Source: Candidatus Omnitrophota bacterium
GTDB lineage: Bacteria; Omnitrophota; Koll11; 1-14-0-20-64-10
Assembly: GCA_023818695.1 (NCBI GenBank)
Contig: JAMWCF010000001.1
Coordinates: 633,181-697,180 of the forward strand
Direction of reading: 5' to 3'
DNA: 64,000 nucleotides
In this document: positions 51,821 through 60,221 of the stretch, piece after piece
Position numbering within the stretch: position 1 is the first letter of the stretch
How the letters are laid out: every line of letters begins with the position of its first letter
Translations under genes and position numbers: made by a program
The notes under the pieces: model-generated
Databases searched by the model: none
Told to the model about the DNA's origin: nothing
The model's input: the letters and a program-made list of their open reading frames with translations, nothing else

Positions 51821-52524
51821 CGGATCGAGAGCCGTATCCGGAACAGATCCGCCAGCATCTCGAGCGGTCCAAAAAGAAAATGAACTTTGCTGGTCGGCGA
51901 GTTGCGCCAGAGGACAGGCACTTCCTTTATCTTGTATCCCATCCGCTGGGCGTAATACAGGATTTCCGCGTCGAAACAGAAGCCGTCTATTTTTTGGCGG
52001 GAAAAAAGTTCTTTAGCTGCCTGCCGTTTGAAGCACTTGAAACCGCATTGGGAATCGATGATCCCTTTGAAGGTCAGAAGTCTGGCGATCTTGTTGAAGA
52101 GCTTGCCCATCGTCTGGCGGACAATGTTCTGCCGGATCTCCACTTTCGAATCCGACAGGGATCTGGAACCGATCGCGATGTCATACCCCTCTTCCAGCGG
52201 CTTAATCAGTTTCTCCATCTCTTCGATCGGCGTGGACAGATCGGCGTCGGTAAAGAGAAGGGTGTCTCCCTGCGCCTCCAACATTCCCCGTTTGACGCTG
52301 AATCCCTTTCCCCGGTTCCTCTCATTCCGAACCAAGCGCCCCTTCCCAGGAAAACCTCTCAACATCCCTTCAACCAGGGAGGCCGTATTGTCTGTGCTGC
52401 CGTCGTCTACGACGATTATTTCGGCGTCCATATTCTTGCGGAGCAGGAACTCGCGGATTTTCTGGAGGGTGTGCCCGATCCGGACTTCTTCGTTGTAAGC
52501 GGGGATGACGATGGAGAGCTTCAC
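51817..52524 (-). CDS. GT2 family glycosyltransferase, dolichyl/polyprenyl-phosphate sugar synthase-like
   Basis: A 235-residue GT-A protein related to ALG5/DPM1-type enzymes that charge a polyprenyl phosphate with a sugar. IVIPAYNEE, VDDGSTDNT, FTDADLSTP and the GSRS and DSQCGFKCF segments are typical. There is no C-terminal membrane domain. A polyprenyl-phosphate sugar made here could feed the ArnT-like enzyme at 57166-58713, an inference only. It starts at a GTG. Confidence 0.85.
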   Translation of the reverse strand: MKLSIVIPAYNEEVRIGHTLQKIREFLLRKNMDAEIIVVDDGSTDNTASLVEGMLRGFPGKGRLVRNERNRGKGFSVKRGMLEAQGDTLLFTDADLSTPIEEMEKLIKPLEEGYDIAIGSRSLSDSKVEIRQNIVRQTMGKLFNKIARLLTFKGIIDSQCGFKCFKRQAAKELFSRQKIDGFCFDAEILYYAQRMGYKIKEVPVLWRNSPTSKVHFLFGPLEMLADLFRIRLSIR

Positions 52525-52535
52525 AAACCCTTACG

Positions 52536-54425
52536 TCACCGGACGATGCCGGACTCCAGCCAAGTGTAGTTGCCCTTCATGAGGTCCTGCGCGACCCTGT
52601 ATCCCTGGCGATCCTCCGGGATGTCGAGACTTGCGAAGTTGGCGTCGATCCGGCGCCGGGCGTAGCGGCAGAAGAGGTCGGCCAGTTCCACCGCATTGGT
52701 GGAACTATCCTGCGAGCGCATCATCGCCGCGCGGGAGATCGAAGCGGCCATGACGAACAGGTCCATCCCGATGTCCACGAGCCGGGCCAGCATCGCCTGC
52801 CGCTTGTCCAGCTTCTGCTGGTAGCGCATCATCTTGTGGAAGAGGACCCGGGCCAGCCGCCTGCTGCCGCCCAGCACGAAACCCCAATGGCCCCGCAGCT
52901 GCGGCGGCAGGCCGGCCGGCCTGTTGCCGAGAACCGGCAGCCACAGTTTTGGATACCAGATGGCGTAGAAACCGGCGGCGGTGACCGCCGCCTTCACCCG
53001 CTGGCCTACAGAACGGTTGGGCAGGATCATGTCGAAGGCCAGCTGGATGTGCGGGTCCAGCGCCTCCCGGGCGAGGAACAGGTGCATGATCTCGCTGGTC
53101 CCCTCGATGATCCGGTTGATGCGGGCGTCCCGCAGGATCCGCTCCGCCGGGATCGGCTCCTCCCCGCGACCCTTGAGCGAATCGGCCGACTCGAAACCGC
53201 GGCCACCCCGGATCTGGACCGTCTGGTCGGCGATCGTCCAGGAGACCTCGGAGCCGAACAGCTTGGCGAACGCCGCCTCCAGCCGGATGTCGGTCTGCCC
53301 CTTGTCGGCCCAGGCGGAGGTTAGCCAGACGACCGCCTCCATGGCGAAGGTATGGGCCGTCATCCATCCCATCATGGTGGCCACCGCCTCATGCCCGCCG
53401 ATCGGCCCGCCCCACTGTTTGCGCTCCTGCGCCCATCTCCGGACAATCTGCAGACACCGCTTGGCCCCTCCCAGACAGCCGGCCGGCAGGGTCAGCCGCC
53501 CGGTGTTCAGGGTCATCAACGCCACCTTCAACCCTTTGCCCAGGTCCCAGATGATGTTCTCCTTCGGCACCCGGACATCCTTGAACTCCAAAAGCCCGTT
53601 CTGGATCCCTCGGATTCCCATGAACTGGCACCGGTGGACAAGCCGAATTCCCGGCATCCCCTTCTCAACGATGAAAGCGGTGATCTGCTTGCGCGGCTTG
53701 CCCCGCACCATCACGTCCGGTGTGCGGGCCATCACCACCATCACGTCGGCGACCGGCCCGTTGGTGCACCAGAGTTTCCGCCCGTTGATCAGGTAGGCGC
53801 TTCCCCCGTCCACCGGTGTGGCGGTGGTGGACATGTTGGCCGGGTCGGACCCCACGTCCGGCTCGGTCAGTGCAAAGGCGGAGATCGCCCCCTTGGCGAA
53901 AAGCGGCAGGTATTTCCTCTTCTGCTGGTCGGTCCCGAACATCTTCAGCGGCTGGGGCACGCCGATCGATTGGTGGGCGGAGAGCCAGACGGCGGTGGAA
54001 CTGCAGTACGAGCCGACCAGCGCAATGGCTCGGTTGTAGTTCACCTGGGAGAACCCGAGCCCTCCGTATTCCTTCGGGATCTTCATCCCGAAACAACCGA
54101 GCTTCGCCAGCCCCTCGATCACCTCATCCGGCAGGTCGCCGGTCCGGTCGATCGCATCCGGGTCCACCTTCTGCTTCAGGAACGCCTCCAGCTTCTCGCA
54201 GAAAGCGTCCCCGACCCGCTTGTCCTCCTCGGACTGGACCGCGTACGGGAAGATCAACCGCGTCAGCACCCTGCCCAAAAAAAGCTGGCCCGCGAAGGTG
54301 GGCCGTTCCCACACCGCCTCGCGGGCCTCTTCAATCGCTTGGAGGGCCTCGGGTCCTCCGGGGATCATCCGGTCGTTCTGTTTGTCGTGGAGCTCCTTCG
54401 CCTCGGCTGCCGGTTTAGCCATCAA
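52536..54425 (-). CDS. Acyl-CoA dehydrogenase family protein
   Basis: A 629-residue FAD enzyme oxidising acyl-CoA at the alpha-beta bond. The core has EYGGLGFS, FALTEPDVGSDPA, WCTNGPVADV and IIEGTSEIM, the last likely containing or adjoining the catalytic Glu loop. The extra C-terminal 150 residues resemble the long-chain (VLCAD/ACAD9-like) architecture. The start is an ATG at 54425 or a second at 54422, overlapping the peroxiredoxin stop. It is the only fatty-acid oxidation gene in view. Confidence 0.88.
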   Translation of the reverse strand: MMAKPAAEAKELHDKQNDRMIPGGPEALQAIEEAREAVWERPTFAGQLFLGRVLTRLIFPYAVQSEEDKRVGDAFCEKLEAFLKQKVDPDAIDRTGDLPDEVIEGLAKLGCFGMKIPKEYGGLGFSQVNYNRAIALVGSYCSSTAVWLSAHQSIGVPQPLKMFGTDQQKRKYLPLFAKGAISAFALTEPDVGSDPANMSTTATPVDGGSAYLINGRKLWCTNGPVADVMVVMARTPDVMVRGKPRKQITAFIVEKGMPGIRLVHRCQFMGIRGIQNGLLEFKDVRVPKENIIWDLGKGLKVALMTLNTGRLTLPAGCLGGAKRCLQIVRRWAQERKQWGGPIGGHEAVATMMGWMTAHTFAMEAVVWLTSAWADKGQTDIRLEAAFAKLFGSEVSWTIADQTVQIRGGRGFESADSLKGRGEEPIPAERILRDARINRIIEGTSEIMHLFLAREALDPHIQLAFDMILPNRSVGQRVKAAVTAAGFYAIWYPKLWLPVLGNRPAGLPPQLRGHWGFVLGGSRRLARVLFHKMMRYQQKLDKRQAMLARLVDIGMDLFVMAASISRAAMMRSQDSSTNAVELADLFCRYARRRIDANFASLDIPEDRQGYRVAQDLMKGNYTWLESGIVR

Positions 54426-54913
54426 GCCCCCAGGGTTTTTAAGTCCTCCAGTACTTCCTGCGCATGCTCTTCCGGTTTGACCTTCGGATAGACCTTGGCG
54501 ATCTTCCCTTTGGGGTCGATCAAAAAGGAAGCGCGCTGGATCCCCATGTACGTCTTGCCCATGAACTGCTTCTCTCCCCAGACCCCGTAGGCGTTGATCA
54601 TCTGCTTCTGCGGGTCCGCCAGCAGGGGAAACGGCAGGTTGAACTTCTCGGCGAACTTTCCGTGGCTCTCCACCGAGTCGGCGCTCACGCCGAACACCTG
54701 CGCCTTCAGCTTCTTGAAGCCGCTGATCTGGTCACGCAGGCCGCAGGCCTCCTTGGTGCATCCCGGGGTGTCGTCCTTCGGGTAAAAGTAGACCAGCACC
54801 CACTGACCTTTATAATCGGAAAGTTTATGCGTCTTCCCGTTCTGGTCCTGCAAAGAAAAATCGGGCGCCGTCGAGCCGGCCTTCAATCCCTTCTTCTGTG
54901 TTGCGGTTGCCAT
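54422..54913 (-). CDS. bcp: Thioredoxin-dependent peroxiredoxin (BCP type)
   Basis: A 163-residue atypical 2-Cys/1-Cys peroxiredoxin of the bacterioferritin-comigratory group. APDFSLQDQNG opens the fold; DDTPGCTKEACGLRD carries the peroxidatic Cys52 and resolving Cys57. It reduces hydroperoxides in the cytoplasm. GGAGG precedes the chosen ATG. It leads the operon with acyl-CoA dehydrogenase, GT2 and HTTM genes. Confidence 0.95.
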   Translation of the reverse strand: MATATQKKGLKAGSTAPDFSLQDQNGKTHKLSDYKGQWVLVYFYPKDDTPGCTKEACGLRDQISGFKKLKAQVFGVSADSVESHGKFAEKFNLPFPLLADPQKQMINAYGVWGEKQFMGKTYMGIQRASFLIDPKGKIAKVYPKVKPEEHAQEVLEDLKTLGA

Positions 54914-54938
54914 CGTTTTACCTCCACTTAAAGCATAC

Positions 54939-54947
54939 ATTGTAACA
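54939..54947 (-). promoter_or_regulatory. Possible extended -10 promoter of the peroxiredoxin gene
   Basis: TGTTACAAT on the minus strand fits TGn-TACAAT about 26 bases before the ATG; a TTGCGT lies 15 bases upstream of the -10. Plausible but not strong. Confidence 0.35.
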
Positions 54948-54976
54948 TGCTGGAATAACACGCAATAGTGAGCCCC

Positions 54977-55005
54977 TTGACTTTCATCTCGATTCGTCCT
55001 ATGCT
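54977..55005 (+). promoter_or_regulatory. Sigma-70-like promoter of the diguanylate cyclase operon
   Basis: TTGACT (54977-54982), 17 bases, then TATGCT (55000-55005). Transcription would start around 55012, so translation must begin at the ATG at 55021 and the mRNA leader would be only about 9 bases. This argues against the upstream GTG at 55006 as start. Confidence 0.55.
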
Positions 55006-55020
55006 GTGTTGGTACCGCTG

Positions 55021-55920
55021 ATGAACAGTAACCCTTTTAACGGGTCTGACCAGAAACTCCCCTGGATCGTCGGCGGTTTTTTGTTTGTAACCGCCCTTGG
55101 AATTTTCGACGTTTTCACCGGCCCCCACTTTTCCTTCGAACTCCTCTACCTGGTCCCCGTAACCCTGGTCATCTGGTTCGCCGGCAGATGGGCCGGCACC
55201 TACATCGCCCTGGCCGGCGCCGTCACCTGGCTGACCGCCGCGGTCCTGCAAAAACCGCCGGAGATCTCCTCCTTCACGCACCTCTGGAACACCGTTTCCC
55301 GGCTGCTCTTTTTCGCCGTCGTGGCCGTCTTCATCCCCCACCTGCGCACCGCCTGGCAGCAGGAAAAGGAGCTGGCCCGCACCGATTTCCTCACCGGGGT
55401 CGCCAACAAACGCTGCTTCATGGATATGGCCTCCCTGGAGCTGGAGCGCAACACCCGCTACAATCGCCCCTTTACCTTCGTCTACATGGACATCGACAAC
55501 TTCAAGTTCGTCAACGACCGGATGGGCCACAACGCCGGCGACACGCTGCTGCGCGCAGTGGCCCAAACCCTGAAAAAGAAGGTCCGTTCCATCGACCTGG
55601 TGGCCCGCCTCGGGGGCGACGAGTTCGCCGTCCTCCTTCCGGAGACACAGTCCCAGGCGGCCCGAATTGTCGTGCAGAGGATCCAGAAAGACCTGATCGA
55701 CCTGGTGGAAAAGAACGAGTGGCCGGTCTCCTTCAGCTTCGGGGTGGCCACCTTCATGCGGCCGCCGGAATCAGTCGAGGAGATGATCCGAAAAGCCGAC
55801 GCCCTGATGTACGCCTCCAAAAACAACGGGAAAAACCTGATCAAGCATGAGTTGATCGGCGGCCCAGCGCCGGTGGAGGTCCCCCGCGGCAAACCGGCCC
55901 AGATTCGCAAAACCGCGTGA
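55021..55920 (+). CDS. Membrane diguanylate cyclase (GGDEF)
   Basis: A 299-residue enzyme making cyclic di-GMP. Three or four membrane segments (about 15-115) form an MASE-like sensor, followed by a GGDEF domain with intact GGDEF (198-202) and an inhibitory I-site RSID (189-192) five residues upstream, so it should be active and product-inhibited. c-di-GMP often controls exopolysaccharide output, though this gene is far from that operon. No ribosome site is seen, matching the very short leader. Confidence 0.9.
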   Translation: MNSNPFNGSDQKLPWIVGGFLFVTALGIFDVFTGPHFSFELLYLVPVTLVIWFAGRWAGTYIALAGAVTWLTAAVLQKPPEISSFTHLWNTVSRLLFFAVVAVFIPHLRTAWQQEKELARTDFLTGVANKRCFMDMASLELERNTRYNRPFTFVYMDIDNFKFVNDRMGHNAGDTLLRAVAQTLKKKVRSIDLVARLGGDEFAVLLPETQSQAARIVVQRIQKDLIDLVEKNEWPVSFSFGVATFMRPPESVEEMIRKADALMYASKNNGKNLIKHELIGGPAPVEVPRGKPAQIRKTA

Positions 55921-56429
55921 GCTGGTGGCTTCTCCTTAAAACCGTTCTTTTCCTCATGGTCGTCCCCACCAATGTCTCCACCACTATTCCGTTTCTGATC
56001 CTCCACTCCTTCAAAAAACTGGCCCTTCCCCATCTGTGGGGTTTTTACGCCGTGCTCGGCGGCCCGCTGGTTCTCTTTGGAATCCTCACCTTCGTCTTCA
56101 GCGCTTTGACCTTCGCCCAGGCGGGACGCGGCACCCCGATACCCTGGGACGCCCCGAAAGATTTCGTCGCCGTCGGCCTCTACCGATTCGTGCGCAACCC
56201 GATGTACCTCGGCGTCTTGAGTGTCGTGCTCGGCTGGGCCCTCATCTTCTGCGCCCCAATTCTGTTAGGATATCTTTTTACCCTGTGGCTGTTTTTCCAT
56301 CTGTTTATCCTGATCTATGAGGAACCGACCTTGAGACGGCGCTTCGGCGATTCGTACCGCGAATACTGCAGGGGGGTCCCCCGCTGGATTCCGCGGGAGA
56401 CACCGGCCCGCCGGAGGCCAAAACCATGA
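55917..56429 (+). CDS. Isoprenylcysteine carboxyl methyltransferase-like membrane protein
   Basis: A 170-residue membrane protein with four to five segments of the ICMT/PEMT family. The signature YRFVRNPMYLGVL and C-terminal YEEPTLRRRFGDSYREY are clear. Bacterial members methylate unknown substrates, not prenylated proteins. It starts at a GTG overlapping the previous stop (GTGA). Confidence 0.88.
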   Translation: MSWWLLLKTVLFLMVVPTNVSTTIPFLILHSFKKLALPHLWGFYAVLGGPLVLFGILTFVFSALTFAQAGRGTPIPWDAPKDFVAVGLYRFVRNPMYLGVLSVVLGWALIFCAPILLGYLFTLWLFFHLFILIYEEPTLRRRFGDSYREYCRGVPRWIPRETPARRRPKP

Positions 56430-57169
56430 AAACAGCCAGAACGAAAATGTGGGTCCTCCAGCATGCCGCCCCGGAAACGCTGGGCACCATCGCCTCCGCC
56501 CTGCGCGCCGCAGGCCACTCCTACGAATACGTCCGGACCTTCGAAGGGGCCCCCGTCCCTAAAAATATGGAGGGCGCCGACGGCCTGATCGTCATGGGCG
56601 GGCCGATGGGGGTCTACGACCATTCCAGGTATCCTTACCTGAAGGATGAAATGCGGCTGATCGAGACGGCCTTGAAAGAGAAAAAACCGGTGCTGGGCAC
56701 CTGTTTGGGAAGCCAGCTTCTGGCCGCCGTCCTGGGGGCCCCGGTCACCAAAGGGAAGAAGAAGGAGATCGGCTGGCATCCGGTGACTCTTCGGAAGGCG
56801 GCTGCCTCCGACCCCCTCTGGAAAGGGGTCCCCCCTTCCTTTATGGGGTTCCACTGGCACGGAGATATCTTCGAGCTTCCGAAAGGGGCTGTCTCCCTGG
56901 CTTCATCGCTGACGACCGAGCACCAGGCGTTCCGCTGGGGGGAGAATGCCTACGGCCTGCTCTTCCACATGGAGGTGACTGAACCGATGATCCGCCAGAT
57001 GACCGAGACCTTCGCGGATGAACTCCGGCAGGAAAAATTGAGCGGCCGGGAGATCCTTCAGGAGACCTCACAACACCAGCCGGAACTTCAGAAGATCGGC
57101 TCTGCTGTGTACGGCCGCTGGGCGGAGCTCCTTTCCTGCCGCTCCCCCCGACCGTTCATGATGACCTAA
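56426..57169 (+). CDS. Class I glutamine amidotransferase-like protein
   Basis: A 247-residue cytoplasmic GATase1 domain with nucleophile Cys93 in GTCLGSQL and downstream FHWHGD and HMEVTE, the latter giving the His-Glu of the triad. It resembles the free-standing GMP-synthase-like amidotransferases of unknown partner. The ATG overlaps the ICMT stop as ATGA. The 3' end overlaps the convergent gene by 4 bases. Confidence 0.87.
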   Translation: MKTARTKMWVLQHAAPETLGTIASALRAAGHSYEYVRTFEGAPVPKNMEGADGLIVMGGPMGVYDHSRYPYLKDEMRLIETALKEKKPVLGTCLGSQLLAAVLGAPVTKGKKKEIGWHPVTLRKAAASDPLWKGVPPSFMGFHWHGDIFELPKGAVSLASSLTTEHQAFRWGENAYGLLFHMEVTEPMIRQMTETFADELRQEKLSGREILQETSQHQPELQKIGSAVYGRWAELLSCRSPRPFMMT

Positions 57170-58713
57170 GGAACCACCTCGTACAGCCCGAACGTCCCGT
57201 TCCTGGCGACAAGCTTCAGCTTCCCACCATTTAACCAAATCCACCGGGTGATTTTGAGGGTCCGCTTCAGGAGGTCCCCAGTGACATTCTCCATCTTCCG
57301 CGGGTCCGACAGACCGAGGTTCTTCCCTTCCGGGAAACCAACCGCATAGCGGACGGACCGGTCTCCTCTTCTGATCGCGTCAAACCCAGCTGTGTCGCCG
57401 GCAAAAGAGCGGTGATCCGTCAAAACCTGCCAGTGAGCCGGCAGTGGTGTTATGCCGACGGTTCCTTTCCCATAGCGGGAATTGGCCTCCCTGGCGATGG
57501 CGAGGTAATCCCGGACCTCCGGCGTGCCGTACGGATTGACCCACTGCTGTATCCCGACAACCACGCTCGCGGCGAAACCCAGCGCGAACACCGCCCGCGG
57601 CACCCACAGGCGCCACGCCCCTTCCAGCGACCGGAACCCATACACGATGAAAGCCGGAAAGAGCGGCATCATGTAACGGTGTGCGTAACCGGCAGTGGCC
57701 ACCGACAAAAGCATCAAACCAAACAACACAAACCCCTCCAGAACGGAGGGCTGCCGCCGGAAAGAGCGGATCCACATAAAGGCCAGCCAGAGGACAAACG
57801 GGATGCTCAAAACCACCCCTTTCATCTCGGAATAAACAAAAAAGAGCGGCGGGTTAAAAACCGTGCCGACGGATCCCAGCATCCCCCACAGGAGGTTATG
57901 CCGGACCTTCACCAAAAACTCCCCCGCCGATATCATGCCGGTGTAGTGAACGGCCATCGGATCCTTGTCCACGAAAAGCAGGATCGGCGGCTTCGCCCAG
58001 TAACCGCGCATCGGCACCGTCGAACACCACCACTCCCACAACAGAACCGGCACGGCAACCATCAGGGAACAGGCAAGCAGCTTTCTGAACACAGCCGGCG
58101 TCCGGTATCGCTTGTGGACCAGCAGGAACCATCCCCCGGCCATCAGCCCCAACGCCGTGATCTTCATCAGGTAAGCGGCCGTGATGAAGATCACCGCCCC
58201 AAAAAGAGTCCTGCTGACAACCGGCCCCTCCTCCCGCAGGTACCGGTCCATCCAGACCAGCGCCAGCATCACGAACAGGACCAGCGGGATCTCCGCCAGT
58301 ATCCGGTGAGCCAGCATGAAAACGACCGGCGAAGCCATCAAAACCAGAGTCGCCCATTCCGGCTTCTGCTCCGGTTCCAGGAACCGCCTGAAAAAGATCC
58401 CCGCCGCAACAGCCATCCCACCGGCCAAAAGAACCATGAACAGCTTCAGGACAACGAAATTGACGCCGAAGATGCCGACCAGCGGAATCAACAGGAGCGT
58501 CAATCCCGGCATCTGGCTGGTGACAGGGAAAAACCCATCCGCGAAAAGCTCCCCGTAGCGGTACGTGCTCCAAAAAGATTCCGCCCGCAGCAGGTAGGAG
58601 GCCGGATCATGGGCGCTGGTCAGCGTCATATCCAGGTAGGGATGCAGGAAAACCAGGTAAACCACGCCCAGGACAATCCCCAGGAGTGCGGTTTGGGAAA
58701 ACCACTTGGTCAT
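57166..58713 (-). CDS. ArnT/GT39-like membrane glycosyltransferase
   Basis: A 515-residue membrane protein with about 11 hydrophobic segments, an early SAHDPASYLLRAESF loop (the Asp of GT-C enzymes lies here) and a C-terminal soluble domain from about 390. It belongs to the PMT/ArnT superfamily that transfers a sugar from polyprenyl phosphate to lipids or proteins in the periplasm. The closeness to ArnT itself is low, so the acceptor is open. It is divergent from the S74 cluster with only 32 bases between. Confidence 0.75.
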   Translation of the reverse strand: MTKWFSQTALLGIVLGVVYLVFLHPYLDMTLTSAHDPASYLLRAESFWSTYRYGELFADGFFPVTSQMPGLTLLLIPLVGIFGVNFVVLKLFMVLLAGGMAVAAGIFFRRFLEPEQKPEWATLVLMASPVVFMLAHRILAEIPLVLFVMLALVWMDRYLREEGPVVSRTLFGAVIFITAAYLMKITALGLMAGGWFLLVHKRYRTPAVFRKLLACSLMVAVPVLLWEWWCSTVPMRGYWAKPPILLFVDKDPMAVHYTGMISAGEFLVKVRHNLLWGMLGSVGTVFNPPLFFVYSEMKGVVLSIPFVLWLAFMWIRSFRRQPSVLEGFVLFGLMLLSVATAGYAHRYMMPLFPAFIVYGFRSLEGAWRLWVPRAVFALGFAASVVVGIQQWVNPYGTPEVRDYLAIAREANSRYGKGTVGITPLPAHWQVLTDHRSFAGDTAGFDAIRRGDRSVRYAVGFPEGKNLGLSDPRKMENVTGDLLKRTLKITRWIWLNGGKLKLVARNGTFGLYEVVP

Positions 58714-58745
58714 GGATTATTTAATTTTATGCTACCATAAAAAAG

Positions 58746-60221
58746 ATGAATCTTGTATTGAAACGGTTGTATATCTTCCTCACCGTAGCGGGTGGATTCT
58801 GGCTGGTCAGCGGCGCCGGAGCCGAAGTGACGGAAGTGGTTACTCATTACCCGATGGGGGATGTGGAGTTCGACCGGCTCCACGCCAACCGTGCCACCAT
58901 AGGAGATGCGTATCAACCGGCTGTCGTGCCGGACGCCAGCGTCCCCAACGGCAACCTGTTTATCGCCGGACGTCTAGGAATCGGGACCCCCGTTCCGGGA
59001 CGAACGGTGGATGTCTTCGCCGTCAACGGTGCCCGGTTTGCCGGATCAGCCGGTTTCGAAAACGGCGTCTATTTCACTCCCTCCTCTATTAATACGGGTC
59101 TCTCCGGCTTGGCCATCGGCTACAACCAAACCTACAACGGCACCGCTATGACCAATGCCGGTTTTCTCCAGGCGGAAACCCAGGGTGGCGCCTACCGGAA
59201 CCTCCTGCTCAATCCTCTGGGCGGATCGATCGGCGTCGGCACGACCTCCCCCGCCACTCTTCTGCATGTGCGGGACCTGACCGGCGGCAATCGCCCCACC
59301 CTTCTGGTGGAACGCTCCAGCGGCGGGACTGCCCCGCCCCGGCTCGGCCTGATCGACCTGGATGAGGGGGGAGGAGCAGTCACCACCTCCCCCATCTGGT
59401 CCATTGAAAATCTTCAGGACCGGTTCCGGATCACCCGCAAGGCCAATATCACCGCCGCCGCCACGGAGCATTTCATGATGACCAACGCGGGACGGATCGG
59501 TCTGGGAACCGCGATCCCCTCGGCGATGCTTGACATCCTCACCACTACCATCGGCACTGTCGCCGTCTGGGCGGACGGAAATACCCCCTCCGCCAACGGC
59601 TTGTATGCTCTCGGTCCCTGGAATGCAACGGTGATCTCCTGCCTTGGCCCGAACAGCTACGGCAGTTACGGCAACGGGCAGGAAGTCGGCGTTTTCGGCA
59701 ACGGGGAGATCGCCACGTCGGGAGCTGGAATCCACGCGGTCTCCGAAGGCAGCGGCGCCTACATCGCAGGAAGCGTCATCGGTTTCTCTGCCTGGACCGA
59801 CCACGCCACCGGCATCGCTCTTGATGTCACCGCCGCCAACGACACGGGGATTCTAGCGGACGGTCAGGATGAAGATTTCTACGCCTCCGGTCCGGGCATC
59901 GACTACGGTTCCCCCTCCTCGATCCGCTGGAAGAGGAACATCCATCCTTTGGAGGGCGTATCGGAGAAACTGCTCCGGATCCGCGGCGTCTATTTCAGAT
60001 GGGACAAACCGCACGGCGGCCGGCAAGATCTCGGCCTGATCGCGGAGGAGGTGGGGCGCATCTTCCCTGAAATCGTCCATTACGAACCGGACGGCAAAAA
60101 AGCCGTCTCCGTGGAGTACAGCCGGATGACGCCGCTGCTGGTCGAGGCGGTCAAAGAGCTTGAAAAAAGAATCAAAGCCCTGGAAGAGGAGGCCTCATCG
60201 TTAAAGGGGAAGACCCCATGA
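58746..60221 (+). CDS. Secreted S74-domain surface protein, copy 1
   Basis: A 491-residue protein with a signal peptide (about 1-26, GAGA) and a repetitive beta-rich body containing an IGYNQTYNGTAMTNAGF motif. The C-terminal 101 residues form an S74/endosialidase chaperone domain: SSIRWK (391-396), RGVYFRWD, GLIAEEVGRIFPE, then a coiled coil from about 460. In such proteins Ser391/Lys396-type residues cut the chaperone off after it has trimerised the fibre. Host genes outside phages are known; these look chromosomal. It is the first of three paralogues joined by ATGA overlaps. Confidence 0.85.
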   Translation: MNLVLKRLYIFLTVAGGFWLVSGAGAEVTEVVTHYPMGDVEFDRLHANRATIGDAYQPAVVPDASVPNGNLFIAGRLGIGTPVPGRTVDVFAVNGARFAGSAGFENGVYFTPSSINTGLSGLAIGYNQTYNGTAMTNAGFLQAETQGGAYRNLLLNPLGGSIGVGTTSPATLLHVRDLTGGNRPTLLVERSSGGTAPPRLGLIDLDEGGGAVTTSPIWSIENLQDRFRITRKANITAAATEHFMMTNAGRIGLGTAIPSAMLDILTTTIGTVAVWADGNTPSANGLYALGPWNATVISCLGPNSYGSYGNGQEVGVFGNGEIATSGAGIHAVSEGSGAYIAGSVIGFSAWTDHATGIALDVTAANDTGILADGQDEDFYASGPGIDYGSPSSIRWKRNIHPLEGVSEKLLRIRGVYFRWDKPHGGRQDLGLIAEEVGRIFPEIVHYEPDGKKAVSVEYSRMTPLLVEAVKELEKRIKALEEEASSLKGKTP

